From: JADZGC01 sp964391595
GTDB taxonomy: Bacteria; Patescibacteriota; Saccharimonadia; CAILAD01; GCA-016700035
Direction: 5' to 3'
Assembly (NCBI GenBank): GCA_964391595.1
Contig: CAYMMM010000002.1
Coordinates: forward strand, 25,474-89,473
DNA length: 64,000 bases
Of the stretch, positions 1-9,348 are shown one piece after another. Under the pieces are notes generated by a model that was not told the DNA's origin, made no database searches, and worked only from the letters and a program-made list of their open reading frames with translations. Numbering within the stretch: the first letter of the stretch is position 1; the number at the start of each line of letters is the position of its first letter. Made by a program: the position numbers and the translations under genes.

Positions 1-300
1 TGAGATGCCAAAAGGTACCGCCATATATTCTCGGGCTGTCTCAAGCGGCATAAGCTCGGTGAGCTTTTTATCAATCGCCTTATCGAGATGTAAGAGATCG
101 GCAAATGGGATCTTCTTAGCAATGGCGATCATCTTCACGGAGTCTTCTTCGTTGATCGCCTTCATGTCTAGCAACACTTGAAGTAAACCACGATTTTCTT
201 TGACTGCGCGCAGTTTTGCAATCTCAAGCACATCCGGCTGCACGAGCTTGCCTTTTGTGATCAGAGTCTCGATTTGGCGCTGATTATCTAGCGTCAGCAT
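1..300 (-). CDS. pilB: Type IV pilus assembly ATPase PilB (GspE family), N-terminal part
   Basis: The gene starts at ATG 300 and runs off the left edge, so only the first 100 codons are visible. They encode a soluble helical region ending in a stretch (KKIPFADL, then IDKKLTELMP, then MAVPFGIS) that matches the GspE/PilB N-terminal domain, where the pattern PF.DL, a leucine-rich helix and a (V/I)PFG segment are typical. The ATPase core lies outside the window. It is the last visible gene of a minus-strand operon that follows pilM, pilN, pilO and a small gene, the usual order of the type IV pilus platform. PilB powers pilin polymerisation in the cytoplasm. The family call rests on the N-terminal domain plus context. 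Confidence 0.72.
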   Translation of the reverse strand, partial: MLTLDNQRQIETLITKGKLVQPDVLEIAKLRAVKENRGLLQVLLDMKAINEEDSVKMIAIAKKIPFADLLHLDKAIDKKLTELMPLETAREYMAVPFGIS

Positions 301-308
301 GCCACCCC

Positions 309-590
309 CTACTGCCCAAAGATATTTTTATTGCCACCACATTTGTCTGGCTTGTCGATACACTTCTGTGGCGTAGAGTAGTCATTGAGGAGCTTGATGT
401 CTTTGAGCTTATCGGCAGCGGTAGGCTTCGACGTACTTGCCTGATCGAGCGGAATCTTCACTGGACGAGGCACACTAACCTTAATACCACTATCTTGTGG
501 TGCTGGCGCTAGCTGTGAATACAGAAGCACACCGGCAGCCACGAAGATCGCAATAGCTACAACCAGTCCAATCATATCGCGACGCTTCAT
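309..590 (-). CDS. Small single-span membrane protein of the pilus operon
   Basis: A 93-residue protein with a short basic N-terminus (MKRRD), one transmembrane helix at about residues 7-25, and a polar proline- and lysine-rich tail outside. Two cysteines near the C-terminus (CIDKPDKC) could form a disulfide. Its ATG overlaps the stop codon of pilO (TAATG), so translation is probably coupled. In proteobacterial pilus operons this position after pilO holds pilP, but no PilP lipobox or beta domain is seen, so it may be a functional stand-in at most. No family is recognised. Confidence 0.65.
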   Translation of the reverse strand: MKRRDMIGLVVAIAIFVAAGVLLYSQLAPAPQDSGIKVSVPRPVKIPLDQASTSKPTAADKLKDIKLLNDYSTPQKCIDKPDKCGGNKNIFGQ

Positions 591-1297
591 TACTTCGCGC
601 CCTCCGGATTTTTCTGATATTCACTCAACAATACCGATGAGTCTGTGATGCTCGGTTTGGCCTTGTAGTACAACTTGTAGGTCATATCGAGTGTCAACGC
701 ATTACCACTCCCAGACAATTTGAGATTTGAAAAATCAAACACACGCTGCGAAGACTCGATTGCTTTCAGGAAATTCTTGATCTGTTCATACGTACCCGTA
801 GATTTGAAGCTTAACTGGAAAGACTCTGCCTTCGTGCTCGTGGGAATAGTACTCGAGCTACCCGTAGCGGCCGTACGAGTCTCCTTGGATACATTATCAA
901 TCTGTACCAATGTCTGCGTCTGAAGCTTTTGGAAAATCGTCAGGATCGTACCTAGGTCATCTGTAGCGGGCAATACGCGCTCTGTTATGCGTGAAAAATC
1001 AGATACACCGCTCGAGTCTGCGACCTTGATCTTGTTGAGCTCTGGCTCTGCCTTAGCGAGCATGTCTATCTTTGTTTTTGACAACGAGATCTGAATGTCT
1101 TGAGCTTTTATCTCGTTAGACTTGAGTATATTCGCCTGTGCTAGCTGATACACGAAGTATCCGCCGATAAGCACAATCAGTGTGGTCGCAGTGATCATGA
1201 TAATCAAGAAATTACGCATCGTAGTCTGCTGTGACTGCGTCATCTTGGTCTCAGGAACCTGTATCTTACGCGAAGATTCTGAAGCTTTTGGTGCCAT
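590..1297 (-). CDS. pilO: Type IV pilus inner-membrane platform protein PilO
   Basis: A 235-residue bitopic protein: cytoplasmic N-terminus of about 28 residues, one transmembrane helix at about 30-50 (LIIMITATTLIVLIGGYFV), a coiled-coil stretch at about 55-85, then a C-terminal domain with the ferredoxin-like pattern of PilO, including FQLSFKSTGTYEQIKNFLKAIE. That sequence is the family's recognisable signature (one strand, then a helix that positions the domain). PilO forms dimers with PilN and aligns the pilus machine. It lies between pilN and the small pilus gene with almost no spacing, as part of one transcript. Confidence 0.85.
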   Translation of the reverse strand: MAPKASESSRKIQVPETKMTQSQQTTMRNFLIIMITATTLIVLIGGYFVYQLAQANILKSNEIKAQDIQISLSKTKIDMLAKAEPELNKIKVADSSGVSDFSRITERVLPATDDLGTILTIFQKLQTQTLVQIDNVSKETRTAATGSSSTIPTSTKAESFQLSFKSTGTYEQIKNFLKAIESSQRVFDFSNLKLSGSGNALTLDMTYKLYYKAKPSITDSSVLLSEYQKNPEGAK

Positions 1298-1299
1298 AC

Positions 1300-1938
1300 C
1301 TACGATCCCTGCCCCGTGTTCTTTGCATCATTGCGAAACTTCTGTACTAAGTCCTTGTCTACCGTAAAACTCACATTAAACTCTTTTTGATCACCGCTTG
1401 CTCGATTCTTTCGACTAGAAACTGAGTCAATTTTTACGTTTGTAAAGACTTGCTTGAGATCAAGACCTTGTACGCTACGTTCTTTAAACGTGTTGTATGT
1501 GTTAAGTGCACTACCGAAGAGGGCTACGGTATTGAAATCTGGTGCAGTAACTACTGCCTTGACCTGATACCCTGGATCTACCGATAATGACGTCATCTTC
1601 ACGTCCTTTGGCAGCGAGTCAGTTAGGCGATCAAAAAGCTGACTGATCAAGATTCGGTTATTACTGACGTCGTATGAAGCATCCAGCGATTCATTAAACC
1701 ACGCCACATCTTGCTCAGTAGCCTGCTTGGCTGCTATGTCTTTTTTCAATGACTCGATCGTTGTGTTATTCGTGTTGTACTGCAAAGTACGCGTACCTAG
1801 GAGCAACAGTAGAATGATAATCGAAGCACCGACGCTCGTCATAATCAGCCCACAAATAACCGTAATCAACCTTCGTGTTTGCTGATTTTTGAGCTTGAGT
1901 ATACGTGCTTCTGGGAGAAGGTTTACACGCAACGACAT
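1300..1938 (-). CDS. pilN: Type IV pilus platform protein PilN
   Basis: A 212-residue bitopic protein. The N-terminus MSLRVNLLPEARIL contains the INLLP-type motif with which PilN docks into the groove of PilM. One transmembrane helix follows at about 27-50, then a periplasmic-side coiled coil and a small alpha/beta domain. The start overlaps the end region of pilM, and pilO follows after 2 nt. Order pilM-pilN-pilO is the canonical one. The protein links the cytoplasmic PilM ring to PilO. Confidence 0.88.
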   Translation of the reverse strand: MSLRVNLLPEARILKLKNQQTRRLITVICGLIMTSVGASIIILLLLLGTRTLQYNTNNTTIESLKKDIAAKQATEQDVAWFNESLDASYDVSNNRILISQLFDRLTDSLPKDVKMTSLSVDPGYQVKAVVTAPDFNTVALFGSALNTYNTFKERSVQGLDLKQVFTNVKIDSVSSRKNRASGDQKEFNVSFTVDKDLVQKFRNDAKNTGQGS

Positions 1939-1939
1939 A

Positions 1940-2977
1940 TCACACCATATTCCTTAGAGCGAGACCGACAGCAGTCGAATACGACAGGGCCATACCTGCA
2001 AGCCGATCGGTAAAGTCACGTGAGTAGCTGATCTTCTGCCAAGGGTTCCCCATCTCTACAGCTAAGCCGATTGCGTTAGCAAGATACACCGGCAGCTCTG
2101 GCATGGCAGCTGGCCCGCCAGTAATCACGATTTTCTCGATCTTGCCAGGATTGCCTTGACTGTAGAAGAAGTCAACGGACTTGCGAATCTCATCTACGAC
2201 GTTATCGATGAGTGGTTTCATAGCCCGGAAGACTTGCCCCTCGAGCTTCGTTTGCGTCATGCCAAACTTACGTACGAACTGCTCGGCCTGAACTTCATCG
2301 AGCCCAAGGTTTTGTGCCGTCACACGTATGAGTGACTTGGCACCAATATTGACCGAGCGAATAAGTCCTGTCACACCCTTCGAAACGAGGGCTATATCGG
2401 TCGTCAGCGACGTGAAATCCACGACAACCACATCCATATCTGCGGCTGGCACCATAGCCCGAGCCTGAGCGATAGCATTCACATCGAGTGCCATGAGCTC
2501 GAGACCAGCCGACTGGAAGATCCCGAGATACTTATTTGCTACTACGGTTGGTGTTGCAACCAGGAGCACGTCGATCTCTGGCACAGTCTTGTCTTGTGTA
2601 ATCTTCGTAAAATCTAACTTCACTTGATCGAGCGGCATAGGGATGTATTTATCCGCCTGATACCGAATTGAGTGTGCGATCTCTTGCTCGGTCATCTGAG
2701 GCATCTTGATGATGCTCGCAAAGACCTTACTCGCAGGTAGACCGGCGACAACATTCTTTGTGCTGACACGTGCGTCACTGGACAATTGCTTCACAGCAGC
2801 AGCTACCCGCTCGAGGTCAGCAGGCGCATCAGAGCTCAAAATACCCTGTGGCAATTCAATATCACCGTACGTTACTAACGTAGGTTTATCATGGATATGC
2901 TTGAGCTCAACGAGACGAATCCCGGAGTTCCCGAGATCGACACCAAAGTAATGTTCGTCTTCTGTGAATACTTGCAT
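1940..2977 (-). CDS. pilM: Type IV pilus actin-like protein PilM
   Basis: 345 residues, full length for the family. The N-terminal FGVDLGNSGIRLVEL is the phosphate-1 motif of the actin/FtsA fold. Later elements are DVVVVDFTSLTTDIALV (phosphate-2) and VITGGPAAMPELP (adenosine motif). PilM binds ATP and recruits the N-terminal peptide of PilN, which is encoded next. A purine-rich stretch (AAGAAGGA) lies about 20 nt upstream of the ATG and a TAAAAT hexamer just before that, so the pilM-to-pilB transcript probably starts in the 100-nt gap after the large exported protein gene. Confidence 0.9.
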   Translation of the reverse strand: MQVFTEDEHYFGVDLGNSGIRLVELKHIHDKPTLVTYGDIELPQGILSSDAPADLERVAAAVKQLSSDARVSTKNVVAGLPASKVFASIIKMPQMTEQEIAHSIRYQADKYIPMPLDQVKLDFTKITQDKTVPEIDVLLVATPTVVANKYLGIFQSAGLELMALDVNAIAQARAMVPAADMDVVVVDFTSLTTDIALVSKGVTGLIRSVNIGAKSLIRVTAQNLGLDEVQAEQFVRKFGMTQTKLEGQVFRAMKPLIDNVVDEIRKSVDFFYSQGNPGKIEKIVITGGPAAMPELPVYLANAIGLAVEMGNPWQKISYSRDFTDRLAGMALSYSTAVGLALRNMV

Positions 2978-3077
2978 ATTGGTTATGGATAATTCCTTCT
3001 TAATTTTACCATAACTACTTTGTAGAATACGTGCTTATCACACAAAGATTTGAGTGAAATATGATGTCGTTGCCTAG

Positions 3078-6000
3078 CTAGAACTTCGGCGTGAAGTTAC
3101 CCTGTAGATAGAAGAGAGAGCCCGAATTACCATCTGGAAGCAGGTCGAATCCTGGAGGGGTGGTGATGAGATTCACGCCATTGCCAATGATCTCCTCAGC
3201 GGGACCACCATAATATTTATCGGCAGACTGGTAGTCAAAATTAGGGTCTGAGATACCACGCGCCTGTTGATACTCAAAGTGATTCCGTCCGAGTTCGAAG
3301 CCGCCAATCGCATACAAACCACCACGCACCACAAGCTTCTCGCTACACTTTTGTGCTGCATCCTTATCGGTCGTACCAGTTGATGCCGGATACACATCAC
3401 AGGTCTTAATCTTGCCTGTTGCGAAGATCATCGCATCCAACTCGGTCACAGCAGAGCTGATAGTTACATCTCCATTGACGATGATGCCAAAGGCCGGGAA
3501 TTGCTGTGTGAGACTGGCGAGGTCATTCGCGCCCCCACCGGGACTGCTGACAATGTTCGCATTGATGGTGAGATTACCCTCATGCACAAGCGAGACCTTG
3601 CCTTTTTTGATCGTCCAGTTTCCGCCGCCAGTTGGCTGCTTGAGCGTACCGCCGTTAGCCTGCAGTATTACATCACAGTAGCCTCCTTTGGGGTCGCTAA
3701 CCGTGTAGTCACCCGTGGGCTTCATCTGACTGGTGATATCGGCGGGAGCAACCACACTGGTGCGGCGGGCTGCACTAGCAGCACCTGCATCGATACAGCT
3801 AGGATTCGAATCAATGAACGCCTGTATCTTGCTGAAGTATTGCTTACTTTGACTCTGATCCAGTGCCATAGCATACGCACCAAAGCTCTGGGCGCATTCA
3901 TCACTCGTATCTTGACCAAACACATATGCATTTGAGCTACAGAAATCACTTCCACCGACGACAGACATCACCAGATACGTTGCGTCTTTTACTGGATCAT
4001 CAACTTTTCGTGTGCCTCTCGATCCAAGGGTTTGTCCTTCGATTTTGCCGAGCGCTGCTACCGAGCCATTCTGCACGCGTAGCCATGGATGGTACGCATA
4101 TCGCAATGTCGGTGTGATTGGATTACCGCTCGTATTACAAGTTTCACCAAATGGTGTCACAGTCCCGTCTTGAGCGATAAATGCCATGCGCCAGGTAATC
4201 GGCACATTCACAAGTACGGCGTTCGCCTTCGGTTTCAAGCTTACCGTAAACTCTTTAGCATTACCGTTCGTTATCACCTCTTTATCACCGAGACTACCTC
4301 CGGAAGGCTTACCTTGGTCATCCACTACCCAGTAGTCTGTACTCTTACCAGTCAAGATGAGAGCGTGCTCACCTGTCGTGTAACCATCCGGGAGGACACC
4401 ATTACGCCACTGCGAATCCCCTGTATTATTCATCGTCATCTTTACATCTATCGATGTATCGGCATCACCAAGCTCGTCTGGGAAGGCGGCAGCAAGTGAA
4501 GTCGCACCGCAGGTAGCTGCATTGGCACATTGATGTGAATATGGAGTAGCAATGCGGAAGACCTCCTGTCCGGCGTCGTTCCTTACAATCAAGTATACTG
4601 TGCGAGAAAGGCCGTCTCGTGCAGGTGCAGGGATTGTCGCGTTGACAGCACCACTCTGCAAGCCTGACGCAACTACTATATCCTGGTCTTTCTGATTTAA
4701 AATAATATCGACTTTCACTCCATCAGGAACCTTGAGGGTGCCCTTCAAAGTGTCGCAAGTGACTGAAGCGGTAGACGAGAAGCCTATGTCTGGGTCTAGG
4801 ACCATAAATGTTCGATATGATCTATTTGGCTCTACCGAAATCGCTGCCGTCAGGTCAGACGTAGCAGTGACGGGCTTCGAAGCAGCACAACCATCATCGG
4901 CCGCATTGATGTCACAGACAATTGTCCCATATGGCTTGAACCCATCCGGAACCTTTGTCATAGAGGTCTTATAATCTCCATAATACAAGTCACCCTTGAC
5001 CAAGCTATTCGCTGCGCCTGTAGGAGCGCCTGAAGCACTCGTTGCGTAATTTGTACGCGTACCATCTGCATTCAAGTGATCCTTGAGAGCTCCACCTGGC
5101 CCAGTTCGACTAATAGACACTGTGCCCGCTCGACATAAAGCTTGTACGTATGCCTTGTCAGAGCTGCAAGGATTGATCATGGTGCCATCCTTAGGGTTGC
5201 GAATATATACCGCTGTACTTACAGTGGAAGGCCTCGGCGCATATAGCCATCGTGTTTCGACAGTGGTTCCGGGATACATCACCGGTATGTCGTATACACG
5301 ATCACCCGATGTGGTACCTCCAACAGATCCGTCTAGCGCACGGTAGAGACCAGTATACCCATCTTGTGTCCAATCATCAGTATCATCAGCCACCATACGG
5401 TTGGTTTTGGTCGGATCTACATTGTAGAAGAAGTATGGGTTTGAAGTACTTACTGCAGCACCGAGATGCACGCCGGCGTCAGTAAACTCACCCGCTGGTG
5501 GAAGAGAGCCATCTGGCTTGCGTTCCACCTTATAACCATTGACCGAGGTCGACGCAGTATTTGACTCTACGAATTCGAAGTATATAAATGACTCAACGCC
5601 GTTCTTTGCATATATTTCTACAGCCTTACCATCGAAACCATAGTCCTTGTCCGAGCGACCCCCTGACTGGAAATGCCAGTATCCTATCCAGTGTCCCTTC
5701 TTTGTACTACCTCCATATGATATCTCAGTACTACTCCCGGCAACGCTTACATTCAGCTTAAACTCACCGAGCGGAATACCCTGAGAGTCACCACACCATA
5801 CCAACTGACTGTACGATCGATAGCCAAAGTCACCGCGTTTAAATACATCTCCCGCGGTTCCCTCATTGGTCTTGAATACGATAGAGTTCGTCGTAGGATT
5901 TCCGCCTCCCGGTGACAAGTTATGACCATTGTAAGGGGAGTTCGCTATAGGAATGTCTGGGCCATTTGACGGCGTGCGCGGCACTACCTTTACCGTTACA

Positions 6001-6161
6001 TCTAGGTCTTTAATCGGGTGTAATTTACCCGAGAGATCCTGGTAGCCTAGGCCTACGCTCAGGTCAGCCGGATTGCTTGCCGAAGCATGATGTGTGCCCA
6101 AGATAAGTGACGCTACGAGACTCAAGCCGGCTATATAAGTGAATCGCATCAGTCGTTTCAT
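3078..6161 (-). CDS. Large exported surface protein (1,027 residues) beside the pilus operon
   Basis: Begins with a clear Sec signal peptide (basic start, hydrophobic core, likely cleavage after HASA at about residue 28). The mature part is polar, rich in Gly, Ser, Thr and Asp, with repeated immunoglobulin-like beta-strand patterns and a dozen or more cysteines, many in pairs. The region at about residues 835-920 (alternating V/I with N/G, as in NLTINANIVSS and GDVTISSAVT) looks like a beta-helix or polymer-forming fold. No membrane anchor or sortase motif is seen at the C-terminus. It lies 5 nt after the gene at 6167-7219 and directly before pilM, so a role as pilus-associated adhesin or minor pilus component is reasonable but inferred. 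Confidence 0.75.
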   Translation of the reverse strand: MKRLMRFTYIAGLSLVASLILGTHHASASNPADLSVGLGYQDLSGKLHPIKDLDVTVKVVPRTPSNGPDIPIANSPYNGHNLSPGGGNPTTNSIVFKTNEGTAGDVFKRGDFGYRSYSQLVWCGDSQGIPLGEFKLNVSVAGSSTEISYGGSTKKGHWIGYWHFQSGGRSDKDYGFDGKAVEIYAKNGVESFIYFEFVESNTASTSVNGYKVERKPDGSLPPAGEFTDAGVHLGAAVSTSNPYFFYNVDPTKTNRMVADDTDDWTQDGYTGLYRALDGSVGGTTSGDRVYDIPVMYPGTTVETRWLYAPRPSTVSTAVYIRNPKDGTMINPCSSDKAYVQALCRAGTVSISRTGPGGALKDHLNADGTRTNYATSASGAPTGAANSLVKGDLYYGDYKTSMTKVPDGFKPYGTIVCDINAADDGCAASKPVTATSDLTAAISVEPNRSYRTFMVLDPDIGFSSTASVTCDTLKGTLKVPDGVKVDIILNQKDQDIVVASGLQSGAVNATIPAPARDGLSRTVYLIVRNDAGQEVFRIATPYSHQCANAATCGATSLAAAFPDELGDADTSIDVKMTMNNTGDSQWRNGVLPDGYTTGEHALILTGKSTDYWVVDDQGKPSGGSLGDKEVITNGNAKEFTVSLKPKANAVLVNVPITWRMAFIAQDGTVTPFGETCNTSGNPITPTLRYAYHPWLRVQNGSVAALGKIEGQTLGSRGTRKVDDPVKDATYLVMSVVGGSDFCSSNAYVFGQDTSDECAQSFGAYAMALDQSQSKQYFSKIQAFIDSNPSCIDAGAASAARRTSVVAPADITSQMKPTGDYTVSDPKGGYCDVILQANGGTLKQPTGGGNWTIKKGKVSLVHEGNLTINANIVSSPGGGANDLASLTQQFPAFGIIVNGDVTISSAVTELDAMIFATGKIKTCDVYPASTGTTDKDAAQKCSEKLVVRGGLYAIGGFELGRNHFEYQQARGISDPNFDYQSADKYYGGPAEEIIGNGVNLITTPPGFDLLPDGNSGSLFYLQGNFTPKF

Positions 6162-6166
6162 ACCGC

Positions 6167-7219
6167 TTATCCCTTCGCCAATGCTAATTGCAGTGTATAA
6201 TAATCTGCCACGGCCTGTCCGCGCAACAACGTGGTCAGCTTCACGAAGACATAACCAACCTGGCGCTGCTTCCCGCTTGCCGGGTAGCCAGGATCAGCCT
6301 GAATTGTCCCAATCGACGTAATGCCGAGTTGGTTTTGTGCTTGGAGGAATGCATCTAGAGAGCTGCCACGGCCATCATCATTGATTGGGATTCCACTAGA
6401 GAGTGAGGTCTTGTACAGTGCAGAGCCGTTTGCCTCATCATAGAGCTGCAAACGATTGTCTGCCTCTAGTGCGTTCACTATCGCATCTTCAGTTATCTCG
6501 CCCTTCTGCAATTTTGTACGATATTCGTTTGCCTTTGATTCAGCGTAAGCCTTGTCTTCGGCCAATGCATTTGCATCCCCCCATCCAGCTATGTTTTCCT
6601 CAGGTAGCTTGTTGACAATCGTACGGCCGTACCAGAAATAAAACACATACCCCTCGTAGTAGCCAGTAGTCTTAATGAGCTCGAGCTTCTTGTCGATAAT
6701 CGCGTTATAGGCCTGTACTACTTGTTCTCTTGTGGGTGACACGCCTATAAACTGAGTAAACTGGTTCAGATCCTCTTGTGTCGGTGCAAATCCTGCGACA
6801 TATGCTGCCATATACTTGGGACCGATGTCGGCACGGACCTTTGCTCGATCATCCTCGGTCAACGAAGCTACAGGCGCGCTCGAATTAAATGCATCGACGG
6901 CCTTCTGTTTGGTATTCTCATCTGAAAGCGTTGGCTTCTCTTGGCCATTGATCGTCGTTGGCTTGCGAGTGAAGTACAAGTAGCCAGCACTAATCACGCC
7001 GATGAGCAGCACCGGTATCAGGACGAATTTCAGCAGCTTAGCAAACAAGCCACCTCGACCCTTCCCCACGTCGCCAGTAGCAGTACGACTACGATAAGAC
7101 TTCGTTTCTGGCGTTTCCTTCCGGGATAGCACTTGTGATGGACGCACAATAGAGCCGGGCTTAGCTGGCTTCGGATCTCCGTCCTTCTTTGTGCTCAGAC
7201 TATCAATCGTGCGGGGCAT
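6167..7219 (-). CDS. Membrane-anchored exported protein, SurA-N-like helical domain
   Basis: 350 residues. A disordered cytoplasmic tail of about 60 residues rich in Lys, Pro and Ser precedes a single transmembrane helix at about 62-84. The outside part contains a helical region with TREQVVQAYNAIIDKKLELI and YAESKANEYRTKLQKGEI, resembling N-terminal chaperone domains of SurA/parvulin-type foldases. No PPIase core is evident. The same transcript carries the large exported protein 5 nt downstream, which could be its client. A TATTAT hexamer lies 14 nt before the start codon. Function is inferred only from fold impression and context. Confidence 0.6.
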   Translation of the reverse strand: MPRTIDSLSTKKDGDPKPAKPGSIVRPSQVLSRKETPETKSYRSRTATGDVGKGRGGLFAKLLKFVLIPVLLIGVISAGYLYFTRKPTTINGQEKPTLSDENTKQKAVDAFNSSAPVASLTEDDRAKVRADIGPKYMAAYVAGFAPTQEDLNQFTQFIGVSPTREQVVQAYNAIIDKKLELIKTTGYYEGYVFYFWYGRTIVNKLPEENIAGWGDANALAEDKAYAESKANEYRTKLQKGEITEDAIVNALEADNRLQLYDEANGSALYKTSLSSGIPINDDGRGSSLDAFLQAQNQLGITSIGTIQADPGYPASGKQRQVGYVFVKLTTLLRGQAVADYYTLQLALAKG

Positions 7220-7313
7220 ATTTTTTCCACGTCATAATACTTACGTCTATCTTAGCGTGGAGCTATATCGAGCGCAAGCACTTTGACTCCTTCATCGTAG
7301 GACAAATGAACAC

Positions 7314-7343
7314 CTGACAATGCTCGCTGCCATCTGGTACAAT
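7314..7343 (+). promoter_or_regulatory. Promoter of ychF, predicted leaderless
   Basis: CTGACA (7314-7319), 18-bp spacer, TACAAT (7338-7343). The ATG at 7350 lies 6 nt after the -10 element, so transcription should start at or within a base or two of the start codon. No Shine-Dalgarno sequence is present between them. Confidence 0.65.
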
Positions 7344-7349
7344 AACCAG

Positions 7350-8432
7350 ATGAGTAACCTCAGCATCGGTATCGTCGGTCTTCCAAATGTCGGCAAATCG
7401 ACTCTCTTCAACGCCCTCACCAAATCTGACATTTTGGCAGCTAATTACCCTTTTGCGACCATTGAACCAAATGTTGGAATAGTGCCGTTGCCGGATGATC
7501 GTCTCGAAAAGCTCGCCGATGTCGCACATGCCGCCAAAATTGTGCCTGCACCCGTGAGCTTCACAGACATCGCTGGTATTGTGAAGGGAGCTTCAGAAGG
7601 AGCCGGTCTTGGCAATAAGTTCTTAAGCCACATCCGTGAGTGCGGAGCTATCGTGCAGGTCGTGCGTGCTTTCGAGAACGACGATATCATCCACGTCGAC
7701 AATTCGATCGACCCAATGCGCGACATCGACACCATCAAGACTGAGCTAATCCTGGCTGATCTCAGTACAATCGACAAGGCGATTCCTCGCTATGAGAAGG
7801 AATCAAAAAACTCACCCGAAGCCAAGCTAGCCGTCGGCGAGTTGCAATCTCTCCGCGCAGCTCTCGATAGTGGTAAGCTCGCGATTAGTCAGTACGCCGA
7901 AGAGGTTCCACAAACCGTGCGGGAGCTTCAGCTCTTGACCGCCAAACCTTTCATATATGTCATCAATGTCGACGAAGCTGGACTGAATGACACCTCCAAA
8001 CATCAAGAACTCATAGCCAGCGTCGCCCCTATCCCAGCGATCGTACTTTGCGCTGAGCTCGAATCACAGCTCAAAGACATGACGCGCGAAGAGGCACGTG
8101 AGCTCTTGTCGGAGTATGGACAGACCGAATCAGGTCTCGAAAAACTCGCGCATCTTGGGTTTGCGACACTAGGTCTCCAGACGTACTTCACTGCCGGCGA
8201 GATGGAAGCAAAGGCCTGGGTGATTCCGCAAGGTGCTACCGCTCCTGAGGCAGCCGGTGTCATCCACACGGACTTCGAAAAAGGATTTATTAAGGCTGAA
8301 GTTGTCGGTTATGAAGATTTCGTGACACTTGGCGGCTGGACCGGTGCGCGTGAGGCCGGCAAGGCGCGACTCGAAGGTCGCGACTATATCATGCAAGATG
8401 GCGACGTCGTGCTGTTTAAGTTTAACGTGTAA
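7350..8432 (+). CDS. ychF: Redox-regulated ATPase YchF (Obg-like)
   Basis: 360 residues from the ATG at 7350, which begins MSNLSIGIVGLPNVGKST. The G1/Walker A loop is GLPNVGKS, G3 is DIAG and the adenine-selecting NxxE-type G4 is seen as NVDE. The C-terminal TGS domain has the usual end (EGRDYIMQDGDVVLFKFNV). YchF/OLA1 proteins hydrolyse ATP rather than GTP and bind ribosomes. The longer reading from 7320 is rejected because the promoter would then lie inside the gene. It is monocistronic and convergent with the gene at 8438. Confidence 0.95.
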   Translation: MSNLSIGIVGLPNVGKSTLFNALTKSDILAANYPFATIEPNVGIVPLPDDRLEKLADVAHAAKIVPAPVSFTDIAGIVKGASEGAGLGNKFLSHIRECGAIVQVVRAFENDDIIHVDNSIDPMRDIDTIKTELILADLSTIDKAIPRYEKESKNSPEAKLAVGELQSLRAALDSGKLAISQYAEEVPQTVRELQLLTAKPFIYVINVDEAGLNDTSKHQELIASVAPIPAIVLCAELESQLKDMTREEARELLSEYGQTESGLEKLAHLGFATLGLQTYFTAGEMEAKAWVIPQGATAPEAAGVIHTDFEKGFIKAEVVGYEDFVTLGGWTGAREAGKARLEGRDYIMQDGDVVLFKFNV

Positions 8433-8437
8433 AAAAT

Positions 8438-9238
8438 CTATCTTTGACCTTGCGGCAAACCAATTTCACCCTGCAAGCCATACATCCTGTCACCCTGCAC
8501 AGTAATCCCGTGCACCCTGGCCGCGAGTCTCGTACCATCCCTTAGTTGGTCAATGAAATCTCCCTCAACGGCATACACCATCGGCGAAAAGACCGTCTCT
8601 CCCTGACTATTCCATGAGAAAGAGTTGTATGGATCGTAAATGACCTGACCCTCCTCGTCCTCAAGAAGAATATAGCCATGCCCTGCTAGATAATCACTCC
8701 CGATATCTGCCATACCGCCAGATATATATTTCGATTTGATACCACAGGCTTGAAAAACTTGCTGAGCCACCACGCTAATCTCAGTGCACTTCCCGCATTG
8801 TTTTTCTACAACGTCCGAGATAGACCGCGCATGTTTTGCTTTGTAATATGTACTTCGCAATCGATTTCGGTTCGGGTTATTACCCAGTCCCCTTTTTCCT
8901 AAAGCAGCATTCACTGCCATGATTTCTGCCATCAACTTCGGAGTCACTTTTCCAGCTATATTTAATACCGGAACTATCGTCTCGACATATTCTTGTATCG
9001 ATTCAGGGGTTACGTCATCAGCTATATCACTTGCGAGGCCTTCGGTGTCAATTACCATATATGCAAGTTCGTCCTGCCGAAACAAGCCCTGGGCAGTAGG
9101 GATAATGTGTCCGTCGACTAGTTTATGAGTAGTAAAATTTACGCTATTGACTGAGGGGGTAAATTCGGTCAAGTCGATAGATGGAACGATCGGCTCGCTG
9201 TCGGCTTCCCCCGTTTCGCGCTCGGCATGATTGGTCAT
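8438..9238 (-). CDS. Transglutaminase-like cysteine protease-fold protein
   Basis: 266 residues, no signal peptide or membrane segment. The C-terminal half shows a transglutaminase-like catalytic triad: Cys in QCGKCTE (about residue 150), His in AGHGYILL (about 189) and Asp in IYDPYNS (about 203), in the right order and spacing for the superfamily. The N-terminal 100 residues are acidic and helical and unrecognised. The ATG lies 6 nt after a TATACT hexamer (9245-9250), so the mRNA is probably leaderless. The substrate is unknown; it could be an isopeptidase, a protease or an effector. Confidence 0.62.
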   Translation of the reverse strand: MTNHAERETGEADSEPIVPSIDLTEFTPSVNSVNFTTHKLVDGHIIPTAQGLFRQDELAYMVIDTEGLASDIADDVTPESIQEYVETIVPVLNIAGKVTPKLMAEIMAVNAALGKRGLGNNPNRNRLRSTYYKAKHARSISDVVEKQCGKCTEISVVAQQVFQACGIKSKYISGGMADIGSDYLAGHGYILLEDEEGQVIYDPYNSFSWNSQGETVFSPMVYAVEGDFIDQLRDGTRLAARVHGITVQGDRMYGLQGEIGLPQGQR

Positions 9239-9314
9239 ACACGAAGTATAGCTTATATATATGTGCTAAATAACTCACTACCATGTAGCACCCAATTAAC
9301 TCAATGGAGAAAGA

Positions 9315-9343
9315 TATACGAAAGCCCAGTCCGAAGACCGGGC
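9315..9343 (-). terminator. Intrinsic terminator after the HIT gene
   Basis: On the minus strand an 8-bp stem (GCCCGGTC with GACTGGGC) capped by a UUCG tetraloop, followed by TTTCG and further T-rich sequence. It lies 6 nt downstream of the HIT gene stop. Confidence 0.7.
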
Positions 9344-9348
9344 ATAGT

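Noticed and set aside
3501..3935. Plus-strand frames inside the large exported protein gene
   Set aside because: Shadows of the 1,027-residue gene, which has a signal peptide and continuous family-like features.
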